Below, piece by piece: positions 26,552 through 34,299 of a stretch of 64,000 bases of DNA (position 1 is the stretch's first letter; the number at the start of each line of letters is the position of its first letter). The notes under the pieces were generated by a model. The model ran no database searches. It was not told the DNA's origin and saw nothing but the letters and a program-made list of their open reading frames with translations. Origin of the DNA: Brevibacterium senegalense (GTDB lineage Bacteria; Actinomycetota; Actinomycetes; Actinomycetales; Brevibacteriaceae); contig NZ_HE978602.1 in NCBI RefSeq assembly GCF_000285835.1, positions 324,399 through 388,398 on the forward strand. Direction: 5' to 3'. The translations under genes and the position numbers were made by a program.

Positions 26552-26582
26552 GCCCCGCACGGACGTCATGAACGTGCGGGGC
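26552..26582 (-). terminator. upp terminator
   Basis: A perfect 10-bp stem (26552-26561 with 26573-26582) with an 11-nt loop lies 52 nt after the upp stop. It is GC-rich. Confidence 0.65.
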
Positions 26583-26633
26583 GAGGGCCGTTGTGACCCG
26601 GGGGCGGCTGGCGGGTGACGTCGCTGGGGGTGG

Positions 26634-27269
26634 TCAGACGACGCCGTAGAGGCGGTCGCCGGCATCGCCCAGGCCGGGGACGATGTAGCCGCGCTCGTTG
26701 AGCTTCTCATCCAGGGCCGCGGTGTGAACGGTCACCTCGGTGACACCCTCGTACTTCTCGGAGATCGCGCGCACGCCCTCCGGCGCGCTCACGAGGCAGA
26801 CCGCGGTGACGCTCGAGACGCCGCGCTCCAGCAGGAAGTCGATCGCCATCGCCAGTGTGCCGCCGGTCGCGAGCATCGGGTCGAGGACGTAGACCTGTCG
26901 CCCGGCCAGGTCCACGGGGAGGCGCTCTGCATACGCGTGGACGGCGAAGGTCTCGTCGTCGCGGACCATGCCCAGGAACCCGACCTCCGCCGTGGGCAGC
27001 ATCTTGAGCATGCCCTCGAGCATGCCCAGGCCCGCCCGCAGGATCGGGACGACGACGGGACGCGGCGCGGACAGCGCGGTGCCGGTGGTCGTGGCGACCG
27101 GCGTCGTCACCTCGCGCGGCTCCGTGCGGATGTCGCGGGTGGCCTCATAGGATAGGAGCATGACCAGCTCGTCCGTGAGGGTGCGGAACCGAGCGGAATC
27201 GGTGGCCTGATCCCGCAGGACGGTGAGCTTGTGGGCGATGAGCGGGTGGTCTGCGACGTGGAGGTCCAT
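26634..27269 (-). CDS. upp: Uracil phosphoribosyltransferase
   Basis: Pyrimidine salvage enzyme making UMP from uracil and PRPP, 211 aa, normal length. Motifs are [15 protein letters not shown], the PRPP loop [20 protein letters not shown], and the uracil-binding C-terminal [18 protein letters not shown] 27269 lies 6 nt after TAGATT with no ribosome site: a leaderless transcript is likely. It is divergent from the tadA-partner gene, whose start is also leaderless. Confidence 0.96.
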   Translation of the reverse strand: MDLHVADHPLIAHKLTVLRDQATDSARFRTLTDELVMLLSYEATRDIRTEPREVTTPVATTTGTALSAPRPVVVPILRAGLGMLEGMLKMLPTAEVGFLGMVRDDETFAVHAYAERLPVDLAGRQVYVLDPMLATGGTLAMAIDFLLERGVSSVTAVCLVSAPEGVRAISEKYEGVTEVTVHTAALDEKLNERGYIVPGLGDAGDRLYGVV

Positions 27270-27275
27270 ACGGGA

Positions 27276-27281
27276 AATCTA
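27276..27281 (-). promoter_or_regulatory. -10 box for leaderless upp
   Basis: TAGATT on the minus strand, exactly 6 nt before ATG 27269. Confidence 0.65.
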
Positions 27282-27304
27282 CCGGAGAAGACGCGGCCCA
27301 AGCG

Positions 27305-27332
27305 GTGACATCCGGTCGGGATCGGCGACAAT
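27305..27332 (+). promoter_or_regulatory. Promoter of the tadA operon (leaderless)
   Basis: GTGACA (27305-27310), a 16-nt spacer and GACAAT (27327-27332), which ends 6 nt before ATG 27339. The mRNA should begin at the start codon. Confidence 0.65.
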
Positions 27333-27338
27333 GGGGGT

Positions 27339-27887
27339 ATGGCCTACTTCACCGCAGTGCTCTCCCGCGCAGATGACCGATTCCGGCTCGTCGACCTCGT
27401 CCTGGAGGACGTCGAGGATCTGGCCGACCTCGCCGACCTGGTGGACGGCGTGGGCGACGGTCAGGCCGACGGCGAGGCGATCGCCGTCATCGAGCACGAG
27501 GACGAGTGGTTCGGACTCATCCGCATCGTCGACGGCGACGCGACCGTGTTCCTGTCCGATGCGGACGCGGCCGCCTCCAGCCCGTACGCGGATCTGCTGG
27601 CCGACTACCTCGACGCGCGGCCGGGCGCGTACGAAGCGGACGAGGAGCCCGCGGCGGACGAGGACGAGGCGGACGACGATGAGGAAGGGGACGACGAGGA
27701 CGCGCAGATGCTCGACCTCGACCAGTCCTCCGACTGGAGCGGCGACCCGGGCCTGTTCGCGGACGCCGGAGTGGCGGCGGAGGACCTGCTCGCGCAGTTG
27801 GAGCGCCACGGCGCAGACCCCGCTCGCGTCGTCGCGCACGTGGGGGAGGCCGTCGGATTCGCGGATGCACTGGAAGCGGCCCGCTGA
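27339..27887 (+). CDS. tRNA adenosine deaminase-associated protein
   Basis: 182-aa acidic protein found in Actinobacteria next to tadA; molecular role unknown. The N-terminal half (about 1-90) is folded and conserved in type (LADLVDGVGDGQADGEAIAVIE, DEWFGLIRIV). An Asp/Glu-rich stretch (about 108-128) leads to a helical C-terminus. tadA starts 5 nt after its stop, so they share one transcript. The assignment rests on sequence style plus neighbour. Confidence 0.82.
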   Translation: MAYFTAVLSRADDRFRLVDLVLEDVEDLADLADLVDGVGDGQADGEAIAVIEHEDEWFGLIRIVDGDATVFLSDADAAASSPYADLLADYLDARPGAYEADEEPAADEDEADDDEEGDDEDAQMLDLDQSSDWSGDPGLFADAGVAAEDLLAQLERHGADPARVVAHVGEAVGFADALEAAR

Positions 27888-27891
27888 CCCC

Positions 27892-28419
27892 ATGACCACA
27901 CCCGACGGCCGGCGGGAGCCGAGGCTCCGGCCGACTCCCCGGTCCGGTCTGGCCGCGCGGCCGGAGCACGAGGCCTGGATGCGGATGGCGCTCGCCGTCG
28001 CCGCGGAGGCCGCCGCGTCCTCCGATGTGCCGGTGGGCGCCCTCGTCGTCGATGCGGAGGGGGCGGTCCGCGGGATCGGCCACAACGTCCGCGAAGCCGT
28101 CCACGACCCCACCGGGCACGCCGAGGTCGTGGCTCTGCGGGCGGCGGCCGCGGACCTGGGACGCTGGCGGCTGGACGGTACGGTGCTGGTCGTGACGCTC
28201 GAGCCGTGCGTCATGTGCACGGGCGCTGCCGTCGCGGCACGCGTGGACGGCATCGTGTTCGGGGCGTGGGATGACAAAACGGGCGCCTGCGGATCCGTGT
28301 GGGATCTGGCGCGCGACCGGGCTTCGTTGCACCGACCGGAGGTCACGGCGGGTGTGCTGGCGGACGAATGCGCGCAGGTGCTGGCGGACTTCTTCGCCCA
28401 GCATCGCGGTGAGGGCTGA
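27892..28419 (+). CDS. tadA: tRNA-specific adenosine deaminase
   Basis: Zinc deaminase converting A34 to inosine in tRNA-Arg(ACG), 175 aa. Catalytic HAE motif is His76-Glu78 in TGHAEVVALR; zinc Cys106 and Cys109 are in EPCVMCTGA. ATG 27892 is adjacent to the preceding stop; an Arg/Pro-rich N-terminal extension of about 25 residues precedes the deaminase fold and is longer than in many TadA. A tRNA-Ser gene follows 160 nt downstream with its own promoter. Confidence 0.93.
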   Translation: MTTPDGRREPRLRPTPRSGLAARPEHEAWMRMALAVAAEAAASSDVPVGALVVDAEGAVRGIGHNVREAVHDPTGHAEVVALRAAAADLGRWRLDGTVLVVTLEPCVMCTGAAVAARVDGIVFGAWDDKTGACGSVWDLARDRASLHRPEVTAGVLADECAQVLADFFAQHRGEG

Positions 28420-28541
28420 GGTGCTGGGCGGATGCGGATCCGGCGCGGAGGCTGAGCTGACTCGACGGGCAGGCCGACACGGGTGCGGTCCCAGTCATCC
28501 GCTCCAAACTGGGCACTGTTGCGCGGCTCACGTCCGCTGAA

Positions 28542-28571
28542 TTGGGTGCTGAGGCTCCGCGTGTGTAAAGT
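28542..28571 (+). promoter_or_regulatory. Promoter of tRNA-Ser(CGA)
   Basis: TTGGGT (28542-28547), an 18-nt spacer and TAAAGT (28566-28571). The -10 box ends 7 nt before the first tRNA base. Confidence 0.65.
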
Positions 28572-28578
28572 ATTCCGC

Positions 28579-28669
28579 GGTAGCGTGTCCGAGCGGCCGA
28601 AGGTGCGACACTCGAAATGTCGTGTACGGCAACCCCGTACCGTGGGTTCAAATCCCACCGCTACCGCCA
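28579..28669 (+). tRNA. tRNA-Ser (anticodon CGA)
   Basis: A 91-nt class II tRNA with encoded CCA. Acceptor GGTAGCG pairs with CGCTACC, the discriminator is G, and the T arm carries GGTTCAAATCC. Anticodon CGA is at 28613-28615 in the loop CTCGAAA, and the long variable arm is typical of serine tRNAs. It reads UCG codons. Confidence 0.97.
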
Positions 28670-28674
28670 GGTGA

Positions 28675-28707
28675 AACGCCGGGTCTCAGGTTCTGAGACC
28701 CGGCGTT
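28675..28707 (+). terminator. tRNA-Ser terminator
   Basis: A perfect 15-bp stem (28675-28689 with 28693-28707) with a 3-nt loop, 6 nt after the tRNA CCA. Confidence 0.85.
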
Positions 28708-28734
28708 CGTCATTCTCAACTCGAACGCTGCTCC

Positions 28735-28929
28735 GACTGGCCGTCGCCCTGACTGGCCGTCGCCCTGACTGGCCGTCGCCCTGACTGGCCGTCGCCCTGA
28801 CTGGCCGTCGCCCTGACTGGCCGTCGCCCTGACTGGCCGTCGCCCTGACTGGCCGTCGCCCTGACTGGCCGTCGCCCTGACTAGCCCTGCGCTCTGACTG
28901 GCCCTGCGCTCTGACTGGCCCTGCGCGGT
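28735..28929. repeat. Tandem array: nine identical 16-bp units plus three 17-bp variants
   Basis: GACTGGCCGTCGCCCT is repeated nine times without change from 28735 to 28878. Three related 17-bp units (GACTAGCCCTGCGCTCT, GACTGGCCCTGCGCTCT and a diverged end) continue to about 28929. There are no spacers, and a 16-bp period breaks any reading frame, so it is not a CRISPR and probably not coding. It lies between the tRNA-Ser terminator and the 36-nt repeats. It is likely unstable in copy number. Confidence 0.9.
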
Positions 28930-28943
28930 CTCCGAAACGGTTC

Positions 28944-28979
28944 TCGCGAATTGCGGGAATGCTCGCACGCACATCGCGA
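28944..28979. repeat. 36-nt dispersed repeat, copy A
   Basis: Architecture TCGCGAA, 3 nt, CGGGAATGCT, 9 nt, ATCGCGA. Outside the core it shares AACGGTTC on the left and GAGAA on the right with copy C at 57415. The ends form an 8-bp inverted repeat (TCTCGCGA/TCGCGAGA). Confidence 0.7.
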
Positions 28980-29019
28980 GAGAACTGTGATGAAGGGGAG
29001 GGAGCGAGCACCCTCAGAA

Positions 29020-29069
29020 ACGAGTATCGCGAAGTACGGGAATGCTTTGTCGTACTTCGCGATATTCGT
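29020..29069. repeat. 36-nt dispersed repeat, copy B, inside a 19-bp hairpin
   Basis: The core at 29027-29062 has the same spacing as copies A and C: TCGCGAA, 3 nt, CGGGAATGCT, 9 nt, TTCGCGA. Here the flanks extend pairing to 19 bp with one G-T (29020-29038 with 29051-29069) around a 12-nt loop. It could fold as RNA or act as a protein site. Confidence 0.7.
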
Positions 29070-29104
29070 GGGGCTTGGGCTAGTAGCGGCTTGAGGTTGA
29101 GATA

Positions 29105-29122
29105 GCGTCCCCGCGGGGACGC
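29105..29122 (-). terminator. Possible terminator after the aminotransferase gene
   Basis: GCGTCCCCGCGGGGACGC is an 18-nt perfect palindrome about 30 nt past the stop of the minus-strand aminotransferase. The loop would be very small and there is no T-run, so this is weak. Confidence 0.35.
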
Positions 29123-29149
29123 CCCGCCTCGATCCGCACCCGGCCCGGC

Positions 29150-30367
29150 TCACCCCTCCACGCGCTCGATCGCGCGGGCCAGGCGGGCGATTCCCTCGGC
29201 CATCCGGTCGACCGAGGTCCGTGAGAAGCTCAGGCGGATGTTCGACGTGGCGCGACCGTCCGCGTAGAACGGCCCGCCCGGCACGAACGCGGTGCCCTCC
29301 TCGACCGCCGCGGCCGCCAGCGCCTTCGCGTCGACCCCCGGGATGTCCAGCCACGTGAAGAACCCGCCGTCCGGGTGCGTCCAGGACGCGCGGTCGCCCA
29401 ACCCCTGGGCCAGCGCGTCCATCAGCCCATCGCGGCGCACGGAGTACGCACCCCGCAGCACCGGCAGTGACGCCGCGTAGTGGCCCTCCGTGATGTAGGA
29501 CTCGAGGATCGTCTGTCCCAGCGCGCCGGCGCACTGGTCCGTGTTCGTCTTCGCCTGCGCCATCGCGTCGATGACCGTCGCGGGTCCGGAGGCCCAGCCC
29601 ATGCGCGTGCCAGGGGTGAACGTCTTGGAGAACGTGCCGATCTGCACCGTCACGTCCGGCCCCAGGGCGTAGATCGAGTCGATGTACGAGCCCTCGAACG
29701 CCAGGTCCCGGTACGCGACGTCCTCGATGACGAGCAGCCCCAGGCGCCGGGCGATCTCCACGATCTCCCGCCGGCGCTCCAGCGGCAGCCACAGGCCGGA
29801 CGGGTTCTGGAAGTCCGGGATCACGTAGACGACCTTGGGGGTGTGGCCCGCCTCGACGGCCGCTGCCTGCGCCTCCTCGATCGAGGCGGGGACCAGCCCC
29901 TCCTCGTCGTTGCGCATGGAGAAGCACACGCCGTCGTGCGACCGGAAGACGCTGAAGGCGCCCAGGTACGACGGCGCCTCGACCAGCACCGCGTCCCGGT
30001 GGTCCAGCATCGCCTTCGACACGAGGGTGAGCGCATCCACGCCGCCGGAGGTCACGATGAGCTCGTCCTGCTCCGGGCGGACTCCCTGCGTGCGATGCAC
30101 CTCCTCCCGCAGCACCTCGCGCAGCGACGCGAGCCCGTAGTTGGGCGCGTACTGCAGCGCCACCTGCGGCTGCGAGGCGATCGCCTTCGCTGCGGTCTCG
30201 CCCAGCAGTTGCGTGTCATAGAGGGTGGGGTCGGGGAACCCGCCGGAGAAGTCGACCAGGTCGCCTCCTGCGGATGCGAGGGCGAGGACGGCGGACAGTT
30301 CGCTGGGACCCGCCTGCGCGCGTGCGGCGAGCCGTGCGAACCACTCATCATGTGTGGTCTCAGTCAT
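29150..30367 (-). CDS. PLP-dependent aminotransferase, class I/II (LysN/2-aminoadipate type)
   Basis: 405-aa fold-type I transaminase. The PLP lysine is in GTFSKTFTPGTRMGW; other blocks are VTSGGVDALTLVSKAML, DFQNPSGLWLPLERR and IEDVAYRDLAFEG. It resembles the stand-alone aminotransferases related to MocR C-domains, which act on 2-aminoadipate, aromatic or branched substrates; the exact one is unknown. AAGGA lies 7 nt before ATG 30367; a 16-codon extension is rejected. It lies downstream of the hydrolase at 30498 in the same direction, with a 130-nt gap. Confidence 0.88.
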   Translation of the reverse strand: MTETTHDEWFARLAARAQAGPSELSAVLALASAGGDLVDFSGGFPDPTLYDTQLLGETAAKAIASQPQVALQYAPNYGLASLREVLREEVHRTQGVRPEQDELIVTSGGVDALTLVSKAMLDHRDAVLVEAPSYLGAFSVFRSHDGVCFSMRNDEEGLVPASIEEAQAAAVEAGHTPKVVYVIPDFQNPSGLWLPLERRREIVEIARRLGLLVIEDVAYRDLAFEGSYIDSIYALGPDVTVQIGTFSKTFTPGTRMGWASGPATVIDAMAQAKTNTDQCAGALGQTILESYITEGHYAASLPVLRGAYSVRRDGLMDALAQGLGDRASWTHPDGGFFTWLDIPGVDAKALAAAAVEEGTAFVPGGPFYADGRATSNIRLSFSRTSVDRMAEGIARLARAIERVEG

Positions 30368-30497
30368 AGCCGCATCCTTGGTGCGCACGCGGCCCGCCGC
30401 CGAGGCCGTCCGCACCTCGACATGCCGGTCCCCCTCGGTCGGCCGAACCCGTTGATCCGCCCCACCTCGGCAGGCCGGTTCCGCTCTGCGGCCCGCC

Positions 30498-31583
30498 TCA
30501 GGCGGCCGGCTGCGGTGAGAGGTACCCGCGGGCGAACCTCAGCAGTCCCGTGAACGCCTGGGTCTGGGCCGAGGAGTGGGACAGGAAGAGGTCGTGCATG
30601 GCGCCGGGCACCCGGTTGAGCACGACCGTGCGGCCCAACTGGATCGAGCGGCGCGCGATCGCGTCGACGTCCAGGACGATGTCGGTCGCCTCCATCTCCG
30701 GGTCGTAGCCGATCTTCCGCAGGCTGCGGGTGGAGGTCTGGACGAGGACGGGCACATCGATGTCGAGACCGTCCTCCACCTCCTCGTGACCGGCGAAGAC
30801 CGCCCGCATCCAGCCGGCGTAGACGGGGAAGGAGTCCGGCGGCTTGAGCCGCGCGTCGTAGGGCAGGCGGCCGTGCGCGGCGGAGGTCGCGACGACGGTG
30901 TGGTTGGGCAGGTGCAGTCGCAGTGCGGTCGTCGCGGTCCGGCCCAGCCCCATGATGGGCTGGAGGATCTTGCGGATCGCGGTCGAGTACTGGAACTCCA
31001 GCCACGGCGAGTTGAGCGTGATGCCCGCGAGCCGCCCCGGGTTGCGGTGCGCCCACAGCACGGAGATGAGGCCGCCGGTCGAGTGCGCGGACAGGACGAT
31101 GCGTCGATCCGGGTGCGCCTCCTCGATGACCTCCAGCGCGGCCTCCAGGTCCGCGTCGTACTCGGACAGGTCCGTGATGTAGCCCGGCCGCTGCAGACCC
31201 TCGTCCTCGGCGGTGCGGGAGTGGCCCACGCGGTGGACCCGGTCCGGATCCAGGTTGCGGCCGTAGCCCTGCAGGTCGAGCGCGTAGAAGCGGGCGCCCA
31301 GGCTGGCCCAGAAGCGGGCCAGGTGCGCGTGGAAGAAGTAGTCGGACCAGCCGTGGAGGAAGAGGACGACGACGTCGTCCAACAGGTCCGATGGCAGCGC
31401 CGAGGTGAGGGGGACCCACGTCTCCCGGTCGATGAGGGGAGCCGGAGGGCGTCCGGCGGCGGCCTCGGGCGTGTGCTCCACCAGCGTGGCCTGTGCGCCG
31501 TCGGACAGCGGGAGGGTGAGGCTGCGGAACTCCGGGCCCAGCACATCGGGGGCCCACGCGCGGGCGGAGCGGGTGGTGTCCAT
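30498..31583 (-). CDS. Alpha/beta hydrolase (serine aminopeptidase S33/lysophospholipase-like)
   Basis: 361-aa soluble hydrolase. The oxyanion-hole region is LFLHGWSDYFF, the nucleophile elbow SAHSTGG, and the late His lies in VPGAMHDLFLS, giving a complete-looking triad. A lid-like insert carries LNSPWLEFQYS. Substrate unknown; a lipid or small ester is plausible. ATG 31583 follows CAGACT by 6 nt without a ribosome site, so it is probably leaderless. It is divergent from the aminotransferase/tgt operon. Confidence 0.82.
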   Translation of the reverse strand: MDTTRSARAWAPDVLGPEFRSLTLPLSDGAQATLVEHTPEAAAGRPPAPLIDRETWVPLTSALPSDLLDDVVVLFLHGWSDYFFHAHLARFWASLGARFYALDLQGYGRNLDPDRVHRVGHSRTAEDEGLQRPGYITDLSEYDADLEAALEVIEEAHPDRRIVLSAHSTGGLISVLWAHRNPGRLAGITLNSPWLEFQYSTAIRKILQPIMGLGRTATTALRLHLPNHTVVATSAAHGRLPYDARLKPPDSFPVYAGWMRAVFAGHEEVEDGLDIDVPVLVQTSTRSLRKIGYDPEMEATDIVLDVDAIARRSIQLGRTVVLNRVPGAMHDLFLSHSSAQTQAFTGLLRFARGYLSPQPAA

Positions 31584-31589
31584 CGCCCC

Positions 31590-31595
31590 AGTCTG
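31590..31595 (-). promoter_or_regulatory. -10 box for leaderless hydrolase transcript
   Basis: CAGACT on the minus strand, exactly 6 nt before ATG 31583. Confidence 0.5.
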
Positions 31596-31657
31596 GTGCA
31601 CGTCCCTGTGCCGCACCTGGTCGCCGTCGACAGGGGCGGAAGTGGCATCATCTATGT

Positions 31658-32782
31658 ATGACGAACTTCCGCGTGCGCCGTGCCCTGGCCGACACACCCG
31701 CCTATCGCCCGGGTCGACCTCCCGCCGCCGTGGAGGGGGTCACCAGCTACAAGCTCTCCTCGAACGAGAACCACCTGGAGCCGCTGGCGGCCGTCGTCGA
31801 GGCGGTGGAGGGTGCCTCGGGCGCGCCCGCCCTGTACCCGGATCCGGCGGCGACGGAACTGACCGCCGCGCTCGCGGACTTCCACGGGGTGCCGGTCGAC
31901 CATGTCGTGACGTCCGCCGGGTCCTCGGAGTCGCTGGCCGCGCTCGTGGGGATCACGCTCGACGCGGAGAAGCAGGTCGTCTACCCGTGGCCGTCCTTCG
32001 AGATGTATCCGCAGCTGTCCAGCTTCAGCGGCGCGCGCCAGGTCGCGGTGCCGCTGACCGCGGACGGCCGCCACGACCTCCCGGCGATGGCGCAGGCGAT
32101 CACGGGCGACACCGGGCTCGTGCTGCTGTGCTCGCCCAACAATCCCACCGGCGCGGTCCTGGGGCAGGCCGAGTTCGACTCGTTCATGTCGCAGGTGCCG
32201 GAGGACCTCATCGTCGTCCTCGACGAGGCCTACATCGAGTTCGCGGACGGCAGTGAGGCCGTGAGCGCCCTGCGCACCGCCGACGGCCACCCGGACGCCC
32301 CGGTCGACATGGCCCAGGCGCTCGACACGTACTCGAACCTGGCCGTCCTGCGGACCTTCTCGAAGGCGCACGGGCTGGCGGGCCTGCGCGTGGGCTACAC
32401 GATCGCCCACCCCGCGATCATCCACGAGATGCGGAAGTCCATCGCCCCCTTCAGCGTGGGCGCCGCCGGTCAGGCCGCGGGTCTCGTGTCGCTGGCTCTG
32501 CGCGACGAGGTTGCGGTGCGTGCGAAGTCCGTGGGCGCCACCCGCGACGACCTGGCCGCCCGCCTGCGCGGCCTGGGCTTCGACGTCCCGCCCAGCGGCG
32601 GCAATTTCGTCTGGCTGTCGCTGGGAGAGCACGAGGCGCACGCCTTCGCGGAGGCGTGCCTGGCCCGCGGGCTGGCTGTCCGCGACCTGGGCCGCGGCAT
32701 CCGCGTGACCGTGGGGCCCCAGGAGGCGATGGACCGCCTGGTCGAGGTCGCCTCCGCCTTCGCGCAGGAACGCAGCGCATGA
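31658..32782 (+). CDS. HisC/Pat-type aminotransferase (histidinol-phosphate or aromatic)
   Basis: 374-aa PLP enzyme. It has LSSNENHLEPL near the N-terminus, SPNNPTGAVL, DEAYIEFA and the PLP-lysine motif RTFSKAHGLAGLRVGY. Position beside a D-lactate-dehydrogenase-like oxidase rather than his genes favours the aromatic (Pat) role, but HisC cannot be excluded. Start ATG 31658 lies 6 nt after CATCAT and may be leaderless. Its last codons overlap the next gene by 4 nt (ATGA). Confidence 0.85.
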   Translation: MTNFRVRRALADTPAYRPGRPPAAVEGVTSYKLSSNENHLEPLAAVVEAVEGASGAPALYPDPAATELTAALADFHGVPVDHVVTSAGSSESLAALVGITLDAEKQVVYPWPSFEMYPQLSSFSGARQVAVPLTADGRHDLPAMAQAITGDTGLVLLCSPNNPTGAVLGQAEFDSFMSQVPEDLIVVLDEAYIEFADGSEAVSALRTADGHPDAPVDMAQALDTYSNLAVLRTFSKAHGLAGLRVGYTIAHPAIIHEMRKSIAPFSVGAAGQAAGLVSLALRDEVAVRAKSVGATRDDLAARLRGLGFDVPPSGGNFVWLSLGEHEAHAFAEACLARGLAVRDLGRGIRVTVGPQEAMDRLVEVASAFAQERSA

Positions 32783-34299
32783 GCCCCACCCACACCCGGA
32801 CGACGGAACAGGACGCCACAGTGCAGGACGCGACAGTGCAGACGACGCAGCCGGCCGGTACCGGCCCGGACCAGCCCCTCACGGCGCCCGAGGTCCCGGT
32901 CGACCTGGCGCCGCTCGCTGCGGTCCTGAGCCCCGGGGCCCTCGTCGAGGACGCGGACATCATCGCCGCGCACACGCAGGACCGCGCGGTCTTCGCCCCG
33001 TCCGGGCGGGCGCGCGCCCTCATCCGGGCCCGCAGCACGGAGGATGTGCAGGAGGCCCTGCGCTTCGCGCACGAGCACCGCCTGCCGGTCATCCCGCAGG
33101 GTGCGCTCACCGGTCTGTCCGGCGGCGCGAACGGCATCGACGGCGCACTGCTGCTCAACGTCGCGCAGCTGGACGACATCCTCGACATCGACACCGTCGA
33201 GCAGACCGCGACCGTGCAGCCGGGCGTCATCAACCGGGCGCTCAAGGACGCGCTCGCCCCGCACGGCCTCGCGTACCCGCCGGATCCCGGTTCCGTCGAC
33301 ATCTCGACGATCGGCGGCAACGTCGCGACGAATGCGGGCGGCCTGTGCTGCGTCAAGTACGGCGTCACGAAGGACTACGTCCGCAGGCTCACGGTCGTCC
33401 TGGCCGACGGGTCGATCACAACGGTGGGACGCCCCACCGCGAAGGGCGTGGCGGGACTGGACCTGGCCGGCCTGTTCGTGGGCTCGGAGGGGACACTGGG
33501 CGTCGTCGTGGAGATCGTCGTCGACCTCATCCCCGCGATCCCGGACCCCATCACCGGAGTGGCGCTGTTCGATGACATCCGGGCCGCGGCGCGGACGATC
33601 ACGGAGTTCATGTCCTCCGGCGTGAGGCCGTCCCTGCTGGAGATCCTGGACGGCACGTCGATCGAGTGCATCAACGACTACGGCGACTTCGGCCTGCCGG
33701 AGGGCGCGGCGGCGATGCTGCTGGTCCAGTCCAACGGCGATGGCGTGCTGGAGAAGGCGACGAAGGACCTCGCGGAGTTCGAGCGGATCGCGCACGCGCA
33801 GGGCGCGACGGAGGTGACGATCTCCGACGATCCCGAGGATTCGGAGATGTTCATCGCCGCGCGCCGGTCTGTGGGGCACGCGCTGGAGAAGTACGCGATG
33901 AACCACGGCGGCGGCGAGCTGGTGGACGACGTCTGCCTGCCGCGGAAGGCGCTCGACGAGTTCTTCGCGCGAATGCGTGAGATCGCCCGTGAGTTCGACG
34001 TCCTCGTCGCCGTCGCGGGGCATGCGGGCGACGGGAACATGCACCCCAACGTCCTCTTCGACGCGGGCGACCCGGATTCCGTGGCGCGCGCCCAGTCCGC
34101 CTTCGACGCGATCATGGCGACGGGTCTGGAGCTGGGCGGCACGATCACCGGCGAGCACGGCGTGGGGGTGCTCAAGAAGCGGTGGCTGGCCCGGGAGCTG
34201 GACCCGGTCGCGCAGCGCCTGCACCTGGCGATCAAGCGGGAGTTCGACCCGCGGGGCGTCCTCAGCCCCGGCAAGATGCTGGGCGAGCTGAGCGCATGA
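32779..34299 (+). CDS. FAD-linked oxidase (GlcD/D-2-hydroxyacid dehydrogenase type)
   Basis: 506 aa. The PCMH FAD-binding domain (about 70-250) has VIPQGALTGLSGGAN, PPDPGSVDISTIGGNVATNAGG and GSEGTLGVV. The C-terminal FAD-oxidase domain ends with AGHAGDGNMHPNV and GEHGVGVLKKRWL, which carries the catalytic and metal-binding residues of the D-lactate/glycolate dehydrogenase group. It oxidises a D-2-hydroxyacid to a 2-oxoacid. ATGA overlaps on both sides link it to the aminotransferase and to tgt, an unusual combination. Confidence 0.9.
   Translation: MSPTHTRTTEQDATVQDATVQTTQPAGTGPDQPLTAPEVPVDLAPLAAVLSPGALVEDADIIAAHTQDRAVFAPSGRARALIRARSTEDVQEALRFAHEHRLPVIPQGALTGLSGGANGIDGALLLNVAQLDDILDIDTVEQTATVQPGVINRALKDALAPHGLAYPPDPGSVDISTIGGNVATNAGGLCCVKYGVTKDYVRRLTVVLADGSITTVGRPTAKGVAGLDLAGLFVGSEGTLGVVVEIVVDLIPAIPDPITGVALFDDIRAAARTITEFMSSGVRPSLLEILDGTSIECINDYGDFGLPEGAAAMLLVQSNGDGVLEKATKDLAEFERIAHAQGATEVTISDDPEDSEMFIAARRSVGHALEKYAMNHGGGELVDDVCLPRKALDEFFARMREIAREFDVLVAVAGHAGDGNMHPNVLFDAGDPDSVARAQSAFDAIMATGLELGGTITGEHGVGVLKKRWLARELDPVAQRLHLAIKREFDPRGVLSPGKMLGELSA

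Noticed and set aside
26231-26633. Riboswitch in the 403-nt gap before the winged-helix regulator
   Set aside because: I see a terminator, an inverted repeat, direct repeats and a promoter, but no conserved riboswitch core.
28735-28929. CRISPR array
   Set aside because: The units are contiguous, with no spacers, only 16 bp long and without cas genes nearby.
28648-29011. Minus-strand frames giving repeated GQSGRRPVRATAS peptide
   Set aside because: The repeat comes from the 16-bp DNA array read in successive frames. There is no start signal and the array lies in a gap after a tRNA terminator.
28579-29150. Integrative element inserted at tRNA-Ser
   Set aside because: There is no integrase, no duplicated tRNA 3' end and no phage or plasmid gene beyond the repeats.
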